Assembly (NCBI GenBank): GCA_964410675.1
Contig: CAYPIB010000002.1
Location: 1-64,000 of the forward strand
Source of the DNA: RGIG3040 sp964410675
Lineage (GTDB): Bacteria > Bacillota > Clostridia > Lachnospirales > Lachnospiraceae
Length of the DNA: 64,000 bases
Direction of reading: 5' to 3'
In this document: piece by piece, positions 34,518 through 44,657 of the stretch
Layout: every line of letters starts with the position of its first letter
Numbering within the stretch: the stretch's first letter is position 1
Made by a program: the position numbers and the translations under genes
The notes under the pieces: model-generated
Told to the model about the DNA's origin: nothing
Seen by the model: only the letters and a program-made list of their open reading frames with translations
Database searches by the model: none

Positions 34518-36929
34518 TTATTTTATAACAATATTAACAATTCTGCCCGGCACATAAATTTCTTTGACTATATTACCGGTTAGTCTGCTTCCAAGTGCCT
34601 CTTTTCCTGCTAAAAGCGCATCCTCTTTGGAAATGTCAGCAGCAACTGTGATTACCGTTTTGGTTTTGCCGTTGATTTGAACCGCAATTTTCTTTTCATC
34701 ATCTACCATCGCAGCCTGATCTGCAATTGGCCATGACTGATGAAATACACTGCCGCTAAAGCCTAGTGCCTGCCACAACTCCTCTGTAATATGCGGTGCA
34801 AATGGAGATAATAAAACAACTGCTGTTTTTAATGTCTCTTTGTCAATCCCATCATGTCTAGCCATATCAAGCATTTTATTATTATACTCCATAAAGCCGG
34901 AAACTACTGTATTTAAACTGAAATTTTCTACTCTCTGTGAAATATCAAAAATCATCTTATTGCGGACTTTTAACATTTCCTTTGAAGGCTTCACTCCACT
35001 ATCCTTGTAATCCATAACAAGATTATAGAATCGGGTAATAAAACGATATACCCCTTCAATTCCCCGGTCATCCCATTCCGAATCTAATTCCGGCGGACCA
35101 ACGAACAATTCATACAATCTAAGCGAATCACAGCCATAATCTCTGACTAAATCATCCGGGGAAACAACATTTCCCTTTGATTTTGACATTTTAATACCGT
35201 TTTTACCGGTTATCATACCTTGGTTGAAGAGCTTAGTAAAAGGCTCATCAAAATCAATAACACCAATATCAGATAAAAACTTTGTATAGAAACGGGAGTA
35301 AAGCAAGTGAAGTACCGCATGCTCTACACCGCCAACATACATATCAACCGGCAAATATTTTGCTGCCTTTTCACGACTGACAATTTCTTTTTCGTTTTTA
35401 CTGTCAACATAGCGAAGAAAATACCAAGAAGAACCCGCCCATTGAGGCATCGTATTCGTTTCTCTTTTTGCCGGTGCACCACAGCAGGGGCAAGTCGTAT
35501 TGACCCATTCTGCAATATCCGCAAGCGGGGATTCACCGGTTCCGGTTGGCTGATAGGATTCAACCTCCGGAAGCAGTAAAGGCAATTGCTCCTCCGGTAC
35601 CGGTACGCTGCCGCACTTTTCACAATGAATAATCGGAATTGGTTCTCCCCAGTAACGTTGACGAGAAAATACCCAGTCTCTCAGTTTATAATTTACGGTT
35701 TTATGGCCAAAGCCCTTTTCCTCAATTATATTCGGTGCTTCTTGCTTTAATACTGCGGATTCCATGCCATTCCAGTCACCGGAATTAATCACAATTCCAT
35801 CTGCTTCTGTATAAGCCTCCGTCATATTTTCTATTTCTTTTCCGTCTTTTGCAATCACCTGCAAAATCGGAATATTAAATTTCTTTGCAAATTCAAAGTC
35901 TCTGTCATCATGAGCAGGTACACACATAATCGCGCCGGTACCATAATCAGCAAGTACATAATCCGAGAGCCAAATAGGTGTTTTGGCACCATTTAAAGGA
36001 TTGACTGCATAGCTTCCGGTAAACACCCCGGTCTTTTCTTTGTCCTGAAGTCGGTCTACATTTGATTTCATCGAAGCATCCAAAATATACTTGTCCACTG
36101 CTTCCTTTGTCTCTTCTGTTGCCAGCTTTGCTGCCAGCTCATGCTCCGGTGCCAGTACCATAAAAGTAGCACCATACAGTGTATCCGGACGAGTTGTATA
36201 TACTGTAATTGCATCCTTACTGCCATCTACTGTAAAATCAACTTCTGCTCCATAAGATTTTCCAATCCAGTCCGCCTGCATCTTCTTAACCTTCTCAGGC
36301 CAATCCAGCTTATCTAAATCATCCAATAATCTATCGGCATACTTCGTAATGCGAAGCATCCACTGCTTTAAGTTTTTCTTAGTAACTTTAGAACTGCAGC
36401 GTTCACATTCACCGTTAACTACCTCTTCATTTGCAAGCCCTGTTTTACACGATGGACACCAATTAATCGGCATTTCTTTCTCGTATGCCAGTCCTTCCTT
36501 AAACATTTTCACAAAAATCCATTGCGTCCATTTATAAAATTCCGGATCGGTTGTATCTACTTCCATATCCCAATCATAAAGTGCTGAAATCTGTTTGATC
36601 TGATGTCTGATATTATTAACATTTTCTGCGGTAGAAATTTTGGGATGAACACCTTTTTGAATCGCATAGTTTTCTGCCGGAAGACCAAAGGAATCCCATC
36701 CCATTGGATGGATGATATAATTTCCGTTTAACATTTTATAACGGCTCCATACATCCGAAATTACATAGCCGCGCCAATGTCCTACATGAAGACCATTGCC
36801 CGATGGATAAGGAAACATATCCAAACAGTAATATTTGGGTTTTTGGCCATCATTTATATTAACCGGATTTATCTCCCATTCTTTTCGCCATTTTTCTTCA
36901 ATCTCTCGATGATTGTAAGGTATTGCCAT
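34518..36929 (-). CDS. leuS: Leucyl-tRNA synthetase
   Basis: A class I synthetase of 803 residues, the usual bacterial length, charging tRNA-Leu. The HIGH-type motif is in PYPSGNGLHVGHWRGY near residue 47, zinc-type CxxC pairs follow (CPSC and CERC), the editing domain is central (TRPDTLYGATF and the DYGTGAIMCVPAHDDRD segment), and KMSKSKGN lies near residue 575. AGGAGG precedes the ATG. Unlike pheST, the upstream 109 bp hold no T-box; they hold a hairpin ending close to the ribosome site. Confidence 0.98.
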   Translation of the reverse strand: MAIPYNHREIEEKWRKEWEINPVNINDGQKPKYYCLDMFPYPSGNGLHVGHWRGYVISDVWSRYKMLNGNYIIHPMGWDSFGLPAENYAIQKGVHPKISTAENVNNIRHQIKQISALYDWDMEVDTTDPEFYKWTQWIFVKMFKEGLAYEKEMPINWCPSCKTGLANEEVVNGECERCSSKVTKKNLKQWMLRITKYADRLLDDLDKLDWPEKVKKMQADWIGKSYGAEVDFTVDGSKDAITVYTTRPDTLYGATFMVLAPEHELAAKLATEETKEAVDKYILDASMKSNVDRLQDKEKTGVFTGSYAVNPLNGAKTPIWLSDYVLADYGTGAIMCVPAHDDRDFEFAKKFNIPILQVIAKDGKEIENMTEAYTEADGIVINSGDWNGMESAVLKQEAPNIIEEKGFGHKTVNYKLRDWVFSRQRYWGEPIPIIHCEKCGSVPVPEEQLPLLLPEVESYQPTGTGESPLADIAEWVNTTCPCCGAPAKRETNTMPQWAGSSWYFLRYVDSKNEKEIVSREKAAKYLPVDMYVGGVEHAVLHLLYSRFYTKFLSDIGVIDFDEPFTKLFNQGMITGKNGIKMSKSKGNVVSPDDLVRDYGCDSLRLYELFVGPPELDSEWDDRGIEGVYRFITRFYNLVMDYKDSGVKPSKEMLKVRNKMIFDISQRVENFSLNTVVSGFMEYNNKMLDMARHDGIDKETLKTAVVLLSPFAPHITEELWQALGFSGSVFHQSWPIADQAAMVDDEKKIAVQINGKTKTVITVAADISKEDALLAGKEALGSRLTGNIVKEIYVPGRIVNIVIK

Positions 36930-36951
36930 CTCTTCTTCCTCCTAAAAAATC

Positions 36952-36994
36952 AAGCCTTTCGCATGGATTTTTAATATCCCCATGCATTAGGCTT
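36952..36994 (-). terminator. Hairpin with U-tract just upstream of leuS
   Basis: On the minus strand AAGCCT-GCATGG and CCATGC-AGGCTT pair around an internal loop, followed by GATTTTTTAG and then the leuS AGGAGG. It may terminate the upstream membrane-protein gene, or act as an attenuator in the leuS leader. Confidence 0.65.
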
Positions 36995-37038
36995 AATTTT
37001 ATACTCACATAATACAAATGTCAACATTTATCAGTTGA

Positions 37039-38685
37039 TTACTTCACTTCCGTCACACTAAGAAGGCCCTCACCGGTCAAATATTGCATAGTAATCGAAT
37101 CACCAGGAATGTATTTTACAACATTCAAAACATTTTCATTCGCTATATCAACATCATAAATATCTTTTTTGCCTACAAGGACTACATAAAAATGTGTATT
37201 TCCCTCTATGACAACCGGTGTGATTGTCTTAATTTTACCGGTAACACTTTCTTTCTCTCCACCTTGCGTCATGACAATTCCATTTGTCGTTAAAAGTGCA
37301 TTATACTGCTTTTCACACTCTTTTACAGTATCACCAATTGCTACCCATTGATACTTCTCAATGTTCACCATCGCATACATTTTAACAAGACCGCCCTCAT
37401 CTTTGAGTGCCATAAAATAAGTCGGTTCATTTGAAATATTTAATAACAGCGGGAAGGTTGCCGTATAGCCAAGGTGCTGTACCTGGCCTTGTGCCGATGT
37501 CATCGCCGAATCCTCGATTGCACCTTCAATTTGATAAAATCTAGTTTCCATTGTCCGCTGATTCATTAATATAAAGCCAACGTTGGACTGGTCCCCATTG
37601 ACTGAGGTAACTCCTGAATATACCCATACATCATCATCAAGGGCAATGTAATTGTATCCATTTGTCGTTTTTAAACAATCCTTTTGTCCAAGTACACTAT
37701 TAAAGAAACCGTGCTTATAAAGGCCGGTATAATCATATAGCTGCATTAACAACTCCGCTTGATATACTTTATCAATCCATTGTGGTATTGATCCAATATC
37801 ATATTTCGTACATTCGCCGGTCTGAGCATTACATGTTACAACACTGCTAACCGTCTCGCCGCCAAATAAGCCAATATTAAATTTTTTAATCGGACAAATC
37901 CAGTATGGTGTCCCCTCATCATCTATTTCAAAAAAGATTTGATCGGCAAAAATAGCAGTCGGGTAATTAAAGCGCAGATGTCTGTATATATTACGGTTAA
38001 AATATTCAGATTCAGAATATTTGATTGGCTTTTCAAGTTTAATACACTCTGTATCCTGTGTCGCCATATCAATTAAAATGTATGCCGGAATACCTTCTTT
38101 TTGATTTGTCAGCCATTTTACCGGGCTTGCATAGACAAGCGGTGTAACTCTGACCGGTCTGTTCTTATAATTTATTTGTGTATAATCATTGCCAACTTCA
38201 AACTGGGATACCATTTCCACCATACTTCCCATTTTCCGCTCCCCTAAAAGTGCCGCTGAATCTTTATCCAACAATGGAATAGTATTAAAATCAACTTCTG
38301 TAATATCCTGCGTAAATTCTCTTGTCTCTACATTCATTAAATTTTTATATTTTTTAGCATTAATAAGCGGAGCTCCCAGAATAAGGCCAACAACTAATAT
38401 AACAACAAGCCCTCCCAATAACAGATAGCCAAACTTCCAAGGTCCAACCCCATGATTCTTTGAACCAAATGTCTTTTGCAGCCTATAATCCCGTATCAGA
38501 TTGCCGGTTATCGTTATAGATGCAATCAGAATAAGAAAGAAAATCCAACATCCAAGCGAATGTATATTAATTGCCGGTAATGCTAAATAATAGTAAACAC
38601 CTACTGCAAGCAATAAAAGCAAAACCGTAAGAATTTTAAAACCGATGCGTCCTTTTTTATTTTTTAATTTCTTTTCCTTAGCCAT
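37039..38685 (-). CDS. Unknown membrane-anchored protein
   Basis: Not assigned to a characterised family. The 548-residue protein begins with a Lys-rich stretch, then three hydrophobic segments (about residues 16-36, 43-60, 87-108). A long, probably extracytoplasmic domain of about 430 residues is rich in beta-strand-like Tyr/Thr/Val segments. Two Cys residues (CNAQTGEC) sit close together near residue 285 and may form a disulphide. No enzyme motif is apparent. GGAGGAG precedes the ATG. It stands alone between leuS and the EF-G paralogue. Confidence 0.75.
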   Translation of the reverse strand: MAKEKKLKNKKGRIGFKILTVLLLLLAVGVYYYLALPAINIHSLGCWIFFLILIASITITGNLIRDYRLQKTFGSKNHGVGPWKFGYLLLGGLVVILVVGLILGAPLINAKKYKNLMNVETREFTQDITEVDFNTIPLLDKDSAALLGERKMGSMVEMVSQFEVGNDYTQINYKNRPVRVTPLVYASPVKWLTNQKEGIPAYILIDMATQDTECIKLEKPIKYSESEYFNRNIYRHLRFNYPTAIFADQIFFEIDDEGTPYWICPIKKFNIGLFGGETVSSVVTCNAQTGECTKYDIGSIPQWIDKVYQAELLMQLYDYTGLYKHGFFNSVLGQKDCLKTTNGYNYIALDDDVWVYSGVTSVNGDQSNVGFILMNQRTMETRFYQIEGAIEDSAMTSAQGQVQHLGYTATFPLLLNISNEPTYFMALKDEGGLVKMYAMVNIEKYQWVAIGDTVKECEKQYNALLTTNGIVMTQGGEKESVTGKIKTITPVVIEGNTHFYVVLVGKKDIYDVDIANENVLNVVKYIPGDSITMQYLTGEGLLSVTEVK

Positions 38686-38734
38686 AATTTTTACTCCTCC
38701 AAAAAACCTTGTTTATACATCGTAAGATAGCAAT

Positions 38735-38775
38735 GCACTATTGTATTATTCAAACAATACAATAGTGCGTTTTTT
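38735..38775. terminator. Perfect inverted repeat after the EF-G paralogue
   Basis: GCACTATTGTATT and AATACAATAGTGC form a 13-bp perfect stem with an 8-nt loop. The T-run is on the plus strand, whereas both flanking genes are on the minus strand, so its use as a terminator is uncertain. Confidence 0.5.
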
Positions 38776-38799
38776 ACAATTTGTCAAGTAGATTTGTCG

Positions 38800-40890
38800 T
38801 TAATCTTCTTCATCAGAGCTTAATTTATTTGCTCTTGCTGCCACTTCTTTTTCCTGAATATCGCTTGGTGCCTGCTCATAGCGGGAGAATTCATAAGAGA
38901 AATCACCAAATCCTCCGGTCATAGAGCGTAGCATTGTACAATATCCATATAATCCAAGCATCGGTATATCAGCTTCAATTACCTGTTTGCCGCCGGCAAT
39001 CGGATTCATACCAAGGACTCTTCCTCTTCTCTTATTTAAATCACCCATAACATCTCCCGTATATTCATCCGGCACAGTAACCTTTACTGATGCAATCGGC
39101 TCTAACAGTACCGGACCAGCCTCTAAAAATCCTTTTTTAAATGCCATATTTGTTGCTCTTTTAAATGCCATTTCCGAAGAGTCAACATCATGATAGGATC
39201 CATCATATAAAATACCTTTTATGCCGACAACCGGATATGCTGCTAATGGTCCTTTTAAAACACCTTCCTGTAATCCCTTCTCAACCGCCGGGAAGAAGTT
39301 TTTAGGTACGGCTCCGCCGACAACAACCTGCTCAAATTCATATGGCTTTTCCAAATCACCGGACGGTTCAAATCGCATTTTAACATGACCGTACTGTCCG
39401 TGGCCACCCGATTGTTTTTTATATTTTGCTTCTACATCAGATTTCTTTTTAATCGTTTCGCGGAATGCCATCTTAGGTTTTGAAAGTTCAATTTCCACCT
39501 TATACTCATTTTGCATCCTGCTTTTTACAACCTCTAAATGCTGATCACCCATTCCGTAAAGTAACATTTGTCCGTTTTCCGAATCGTTTACAGCTTTTAA
39601 TGTTAAATCTTCATGCGTCAGCTTTTGAAGTGCCTGTGCAACTTTATCAATATCACTTTTATTCACTACTTTATAGCGCATATATGTATACGGAACCGGA
39701 ATGTCAATTTTACCATACTGAATTGTAGTTGCTTTTGTAGAAAGACTGTTTCCGGTGCGGGCAGCTGTAAGCTTTGCTAAGGCACCAATATCCCCGGCAT
39801 GAAGTTCTGAAACTTCAATCGGTTTATTTCCCTGAAGCACATACAGCTTACCTATTTTCTCCTCAACATCCTTGTCTTTATTATAAATCAAATCATCCGT
39901 TTTTATAACACCGGAGCATACTTTGATTAAAGAATACTTTCCGATAAATGGATCGACAATTGTTTTAAAAATAAATGCGGATTTTGACTTGGAAAAATCA
40001 TAATCAGCTTCATAAATCTCATTTGTTTTGATATTAATTCCCGCGATTTTACAATTCTCAGGACTCGGCATATATTTGATAATATCATCAAGCAGCGTAT
40101 AAATACCCTGGCATAAAATGTTGGAACCCATAGAAATAGGAACAATGGTGCCATCATTTATATTATTTCTAAGTGCTGCTCTTATTTCAGCTTCTGAAAA
40201 TGTATCACCCGAAAAATATCGTTCCATTAATTCTTCTGATGTTTCTGCAACTGCCTCCATTAAGGCTTCTCTATATTTTTCAAGGTTTGGCATACTATAA
40301 TCCGGAATATCACTCTCTACTACATCTTTGCCCTCCCATCTGTAACCTGTTTGGCTCACAACATTTATGTATCCGACAAATTTCTCCTTTTCTCTGATAG
40401 GAAAATGAAACGGTGCTATTTTTTTACCATATAATTCGGTTAAATCCTCGACAACCTGTCTGTAGGAAGCATTATCAACATCCATATCGGTAACAAAAAA
40501 CATCCTTGGCAGCTTATGCTTCTCGCACAAATCCCATGCACGTCTCGTACCAACTTCCACACCGGCTTTACCTGATACAACAATAATCGCTGCATCCGCT
40601 GCCGCAGCCGCTTCTGCTACTTCACCGACAAAGTCAAAATAACCCGGAGTGTCTAATAAATTGATTTTGTTATCCTCCCACTCAATAGGAACCATTGTCG
40701 TACTGATGGAAAACTGTCTTTTCTGTTCTTCTTTCCCAAAGTCACTGATAGTATTTTTATCTGTTACTTTTCCCATTCGGGAAGTTAATCCGCCCAGATA
40801 AGCCATTGCTTCCGCAAGACTTGTTTTTCCGCAGCCTCCATGACCTAAAAGCACAATGTTACGAATTTTGTCCGTTGTGTAAACTTTCAT
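38800..40890 (-). CDS. Elongation factor G paralogue (EF-G-like GTPase)
   Basis: A 696-residue, five-domain translational GTPase of EF-G architecture. G1 is GHGGCGKT (residues 16-23), unlike the AHIDAGKT of canonical EF-G, and G3 is DTPGYFDF. The G4 guanine-recognition motif, normally NKxD, reads TDMD (FFVTDMDVDN). Domains III-V are full length, with GGAVPKNFFPAVEKGL and a C-terminal EF-G fold. These features mark a divergent EF-G-like subfamily and suggest this is not the main fusA, which normally lies in the ribosomal-protein str operon. Its role (recycling, rescue or stress) is unknown. Confidence 0.9.
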   Translation of the reverse strand: MKVYTTDKIRNIVLLGHGGCGKTSLAEAMAYLGGLTSRMGKVTDKNTISDFGKEEQKRQFSISTTMVPIEWEDNKINLLDTPGYFDFVGEVAEAAAAADAAIIVVSGKAGVEVGTRRAWDLCEKHKLPRMFFVTDMDVDNASYRQVVEDLTELYGKKIAPFHFPIREKEKFVGYINVVSQTGYRWEGKDVVESDIPDYSMPNLEKYREALMEAVAETSEELMERYFSGDTFSEAEIRAALRNNINDGTIVPISMGSNILCQGIYTLLDDIIKYMPSPENCKIAGINIKTNEIYEADYDFSKSKSAFIFKTIVDPFIGKYSLIKVCSGVIKTDDLIYNKDKDVEEKIGKLYVLQGNKPIEVSELHAGDIGALAKLTAARTGNSLSTKATTIQYGKIDIPVPYTYMRYKVVNKSDIDKVAQALQKLTHEDLTLKAVNDSENGQMLLYGMGDQHLEVVKSRMQNEYKVEIELSKPKMAFRETIKKKSDVEAKYKKQSGGHGQYGHVKMRFEPSGDLEKPYEFEQVVVGGAVPKNFFPAVEKGLQEGVLKGPLAAYPVVGIKGILYDGSYHDVDSSEMAFKRATNMAFKKGFLEAGPVLLEPIASVKVTVPDEYTGDVMGDLNKRRGRVLGMNPIAGGKQVIEADIPMLGLYGYCTMLRSMTGGFGDFSYEFSRYEQAPSDIQEKEVAARANKLSSDEED

Positions 40891-41072
40891 ATGATGCCCT
40901 CCATTTATTTAAATTTTGGATATTTTGCCCCGCATTCGAAAATAATGAATTTACATTAGCAATCCCATACGGCTATTTTACTAAATTTTCAAACTATTAT
41001 CAATGTTTTTTGTTATATTCAACAAATTTTCTTTATTTATTTAACATTCAATCACGTTGAAGTGGTAAAGTG

Positions 41073-41101
41073 TTGACATTTTATATTGTACGAGTTACAA
41101 T
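41073..41101 (+). promoter_or_regulatory. Promoter of aroF-tyrA-aroA with small palindrome
   Basis: TTGACA (41073-41078), 17 bp and TACAAT (41096-41101) form a near-consensus promoter. TTGTA-CGAGT-TACAA (41086-41100) is an inverted repeat covering the -10 box. The rest of the 260-bp gap to the EF-G gene is AT-rich and shows no RNA element I can name. Confidence 0.75.
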
Positions 41102-41150
41102 GTTTTTGCGCTAAATAGTGCATTAATTTCAAAAGAAAGAGGAATTTAAT

Positions 41151-42164
41151 ATGATTATTGTAATGAAACCATGCGCTGCCGATGCCAGTGTAAAAAACGT
41201 TCTGCAATATGTGGAAGGCTTCGGATTGCAGACTCATCTCTCTAAAGGTGAAGAAACTACCATTATTGGTATTGTTGGTGATAAAGCAAAACTGCCAAGT
41301 GAAAATCTGGCAAGTTTTAAGGACGTTGAAAAAATTGTTCCGATTACAGAAAGCTATAAGCTTTCTAATTTAAAATTTCATCCAAGTCCTACTACTGTTA
41401 CTGCCGGAAATACGCAAATTGGGCCTGACACATTATCAATCATGGCCGGTCCATGTGCCGTGGAAACCGAAGAGCAGCTTATGCTGATTGCCAGAGAAGT
41501 AAAAAAAGCCGGAGCTAATATTTTAAGAGGCGGTGCATATAAGCCTCGTACTTCTCCTTATTCCTTTCAAGGGCTCGAAGAGGACGGCTTAAAGTATATG
41601 CAGACAGCAAAGGCTGAAACAGGTCTTACTACTATTTGTGAAGTCGTAAGCCATGATGCCATTGAAGCTGCGTTTAAATATGTAGATATGATCCAAATCG
41701 GTGCCAGAAATATGCAGAACTTTGTACTTTTAAAGGAAGCCGGCCAATCTAAAATGCCTGTCTTACTAAAAAGAGGCCTGTGTGCTACCATTGATGAATG
41801 GTTAAATGCGGCAGAATACATTATTGCCGAAGGAAATCCAAACGTAATTCTCTGTGAAAGAGGCATTCGTTCTTATGAGACTGCAACAAGAAATACACTT
41901 GACCTAAGTGCCGTTCCGGTACTGCGTTCAAAAACTCATCTGCCTATTATTGTTGATCCTTCTCACTCTACGGGACACTATAAATACGTTGCTCCGATGG
42001 CAAAGGCGGCTGTTGCATGCGGTTGTGACGGGCTGATGATTGAAGTACATAATGATCCGGCTAACGCACTTTCTGACGGACCACAATCTCTGACATTTAA
42101 GAAATTTGATAAACTGACAAACGAACTTCGCCCCTTTGCAAACTTAGTGGGACGTAAATTTTAA
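41151..42164 (+). CDS. aroF: 3-deoxy-7-phosphoheptulonate (DAHP) synthase
   Basis: The first step of the shikimate pathway, joining PEP and erythrose 4-phosphate. The 337 residues combine an N-terminal ferredoxin-like regulatory domain (about 1-80) and a type I-beta TIM barrel. Barrel motifs are AGPCAVE, RGGAYKPRTSPYSFQG, LLKRGL, LCERGIRSYE and the metal-binding DPSHSTGH. The N-terminal domain in relatives mediates feedback by Tyr or Phe. AGAGG precedes the ATG. It opens an operon with tyrA and aroA. Confidence 0.97.
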   Translation: MIIVMKPCAADASVKNVLQYVEGFGLQTHLSKGEETTIIGIVGDKAKLPSENLASFKDVEKIVPITESYKLSNLKFHPSPTTVTAGNTQIGPDTLSIMAGPCAVETEEQLMLIAREVKKAGANILRGGAYKPRTSPYSFQGLEEDGLKYMQTAKAETGLTTICEVVSHDAIEAAFKYVDMIQIGARNMQNFVLLKEAGQSKMPVLLKRGLCATIDEWLNAAEYIIAEGNPNVILCERGIRSYETATRNTLDLSAVPVLRSKTHLPIIVDPSHSTGHYKYVAPMAKAAVACGCDGLMIEVHNDPANALSDGPQSLTFKKFDKLTNELRPFANLVGRKF

Positions 42165-42199
42165 TTGACCTATTCTAATGCACAATTGAGGAAAATAAA

Positions 42200-43315
42200 A
42201 TGAATTCAATCACCTGTGGTTTTATCGGCCTTGGTTTAATTGGCGGTTCAATTGCCAAGGCTTTAAAAAAAGTAAACTCCGCCACCAAGATCATTGCATA
42301 TGATATTGATAAAAATGCCCTAAACCTTGCCCTTTTCGAAGGTATCATCAATGAAGCGTATGAACACTTAGGCGAAGAATTTAGCAGCTGTGACTTTCTA
42401 TTTTTATGTGCCCCAGTATCTAAAAATGATGAAAATCTAAAACTTATTAAAAAATATTTAAAAGAGGATTGTATTCTCACTGATGTCGGCAGCGTAAAAA
42501 GCACAATTCATGAAGCCATTGCAGCCGAAGGATTAGAGCATTGTTTTATTGGCGGACACCCGATGGCAGGCAGTGAAAAAACCGGATACTCAAACTCCAG
42601 TCCGCTGCTTCTTGAAAATGCTTATTATATTATAACACCAACTGCTTTAACCGCCTCAGAGAAGGTGTTGATTTTCAAAGATTTAGTTGCCGCTTTTGGT
42701 GCAATACCGCTAATACTTGATTATCAAGAGCATGATTATATTACTGCTGCTGTCAGTCATCTTCCACATGTGATTGCTGCCAGTCTTGTAAACCTAGTGC
42801 ATGACTCTGACAATAAAGACGGTCTTATGAAATTAATTGCTGCCGGAGGATTTAAAGATATTACAAGAATTGCCTCTTCCTCTCCGACCATGTGGCAGCA
42901 TATTTGTCTTACTAATACAAAAAACATCATGAAGCTGTTAAATGATTATATGCATTCGCTTTCAGACATTGAAAAACTTTTGGAAAAAAGTATCTCTACT
43001 GCAGGCTCCAGTCAAAATCAAATCTATGATTTATTTGACCGTGCCAAAAATTACCGGGATTCCTTTCAAGACATGTCAAGCGGCCCGATTAAAAAGAGTT
43101 ACTATATTCATCTTGAAGTACCGGATGAAAGCGGAAGTATTGCAAAAACAGCGGTCATTCTAGCTGATGCATCAATAAATATAAAAAACATCGGTATCCT
43201 CCACAGTCGGGAATTTGAAGAAGGTGCCCTGAAAATAGAGTTTTATGAAGAACACTCAAAGGATTCTGCGATTCAATTATTAAAGCAGCATGACTATAAA
43301 ATATATACTGTCTAA
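42200..43315 (+). CDS. tyrA: Prephenate dehydrogenase with ACT domain
   Basis: A 371-residue enzyme that oxidatively decarboxylates prephenate toward tyrosine. The N-terminal Rossmann fold has GLGLIGGSIAKAL, catalytic-region GGHPMAGSEKTGY with the conserved His, and SHLPHVIAASL. The last about 75 residues form an ACT domain (YIHLEVPDESGSIAKTA), likely the Tyr-feedback site. TGAGGAAAA precedes the ATG. It lies 35 bp after aroF and about 10 bp before aroA. Confidence 0.95.
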   Translation: MNSITCGFIGLGLIGGSIAKALKKVNSATKIIAYDIDKNALNLALFEGIINEAYEHLGEEFSSCDFLFLCAPVSKNDENLKLIKKYLKEDCILTDVGSVKSTIHEAIAAEGLEHCFIGGHPMAGSEKTGYSNSSPLLLENAYYIITPTALTASEKVLIFKDLVAAFGAIPLILDYQEHDYITAAVSHLPHVIAASLVNLVHDSDNKDGLMKLIAAGGFKDITRIASSSPTMWQHICLTNTKNIMKLLNDYMHSLSDIEKLLEKSISTAGSSQNQIYDLFDRAKNYRDSFQDMSSGPIKKSYYIHLEVPDESGSIAKTAVILADASINIKNIGILHSREFEEGALKIEFYEEHSKDSAIQLLKQHDYKIYTV

Positions 43316-43325
43316 GGAGGAACAT

Positions 43326-44600
43326 ATGAAATTAAAGAAAGTTTCTAAATTAAACGGTGTTGTAACCGTACCTGGCGACAAGTCTGTTTCCCACCGAGCC
43401 GTTATGTTTGGTTCTATTTCAGAAGGATTAACAGAGGTGACTAATTTTTTACAGGGCGCCGATTGCCTTGCTACTATTTCCTGCTTCAAACAGATGGGTA
43501 TTAAAATAGAAAATACCGATAAACATATTTATATACACGGGAAAGGATTGCATGGGCTTACCGCACCAAAAAGCGTCCTTGACATAGGCAACAGCGGAAC
43601 TTCAATCCGATTGATCTCCGGTTTATTAAGTGCTCAAAATTTTAATGTTACACTCACGGGCGATGCTTCCATACAAACCCGCCCGATGAAGAGAATCATA
43701 GAACCTTTAAGTCTAATGGGCGCGTCAATTTACAGTCAAAATAACAATGGCTGTGCTCCTCTTTCTATAACCGGAAAAGCCTTAAAGGGTATTCACTATA
43801 CTTCAAAAGTAGCTTCCGCACAAGTAAAATCGGCAATTTTACTTGCCGGTCTCTATGCTGACAGCCCCACTTATGTAACCGAGCCTTATATCAGCCGTAA
43901 CCACACGGAGATCATGTTAAAATATCTTGGCGCACACATTACAACTTCGGATACAACTGTTTCGATCTTGCCAAATCCCATTTTAAAAGGCAAAAAAATT
44001 AAAGTTCCCGGTGACATTTCTTCTGCCGCCTATTTTATCGCTGCAGGCCTTATTGTTCCAAACAGTGAACTGCTTATAAAAAATGTCGGCATTAATCCTA
44101 CAAGAAACGGTATTTTACAAGTTGCCAAAAATATGGGCGGCAATATTACATTGCTAAACGAAAATTACGATGATGGTGAAGCAACAGCCGATATCCTAGT
44201 GAAATCAAGTGATCTTCATGGTACAACAATCAGCGGCAGTCTCATTCCCACTTTAATCGATGAAATACCGATTATTGCAGTAATGGCGGCATACGCAGGC
44301 GGCACTACAGTGATTAAAGATGCTGCCGAATTAAAGGTAAAAGAATCAAACCGGATTGATGTCATGGTTTCAAATCTTTCTGCAATGGGATGTGATATAA
44401 GCGGCACTGATGATGGGATGATTATTGAAGGCGGCAAACAATTGACCGGTGCAGTCATAGACTCTGTGGCAGACCACCGAATTGCCATGAGCTTTGCTAT
44501 CGCCGCCTTACAGGCAGATGGAATTACGGAACTATTAGGCAGCGACTCTGTCAATGTTTCCTATCCCGGCTTTTTTGATGACTTAGAAAACTTACATTAA
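43326..44600 (+). CDS. aroA: 3-phosphoshikimate 1-carboxyvinyltransferase (EPSP synthase)
   Basis: A 424-residue enzyme adding PEP to shikimate 3-phosphate. It shows PGDKSVSHRAVMFGS at the start, the LDIGNSGTSIRLISG loop, TGDASIQTRPMKR and DHRIAMSFAIAAL near the C-terminus. The start at 43326 has AAGGAGG six bases upstream, within the tyrA stop region; twelve earlier in-frame codons overlap tyrA and were rejected. It is the last gene of the aro operon, which ends in a strong terminator. Confidence 0.97.
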   Translation: MKLKKVSKLNGVVTVPGDKSVSHRAVMFGSISEGLTEVTNFLQGADCLATISCFKQMGIKIENTDKHIYIHGKGLHGLTAPKSVLDIGNSGTSIRLISGLLSAQNFNVTLTGDASIQTRPMKRIIEPLSLMGASIYSQNNNGCAPLSITGKALKGIHYTSKVASAQVKSAILLAGLYADSPTYVTEPYISRNHTEIMLKYLGAHITTSDTTVSILPNPILKGKKIKVPGDISSAAYFIAAGLIVPNSELLIKNVGINPTRNGILQVAKNMGGNITLLNENYDDGEATADILVKSSDLHGTTISGSLIPTLIDEIPIIAVMAAYAGGTTVIKDAAELKVKESNRIDVMVSNLSAMGCDISGTDDGMIIEGGKQLTGAVIDSVADHRIAMSFAIAALQADGITELLGSDSVNVSYPGFFDDLENLH

Positions 44601-44601
44601 G

Positions 44602-44643
44602 AAAAGCGTGTTTTACTGTTTATTAGCAGCAAAACACGCTTTT
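44602..44643. terminator. Bidirectional terminator between aroA and the chemoreceptor
   Basis: AAAAGCGTGTTTT and AAAACACGCTTTT form a perfect 13-bp stem with a 16-nt loop and T-runs both ways; the two genes converge here. Confidence 0.92.
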
Positions 44644-44657
44644 TCTTTTATTTATTT

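Noticed and set aside
36930..37038. T-box leader for leuS
   Set aside because: The 109-bp gap is too short and lacks the GGTACCGCG core; only a simple hairpin is present.
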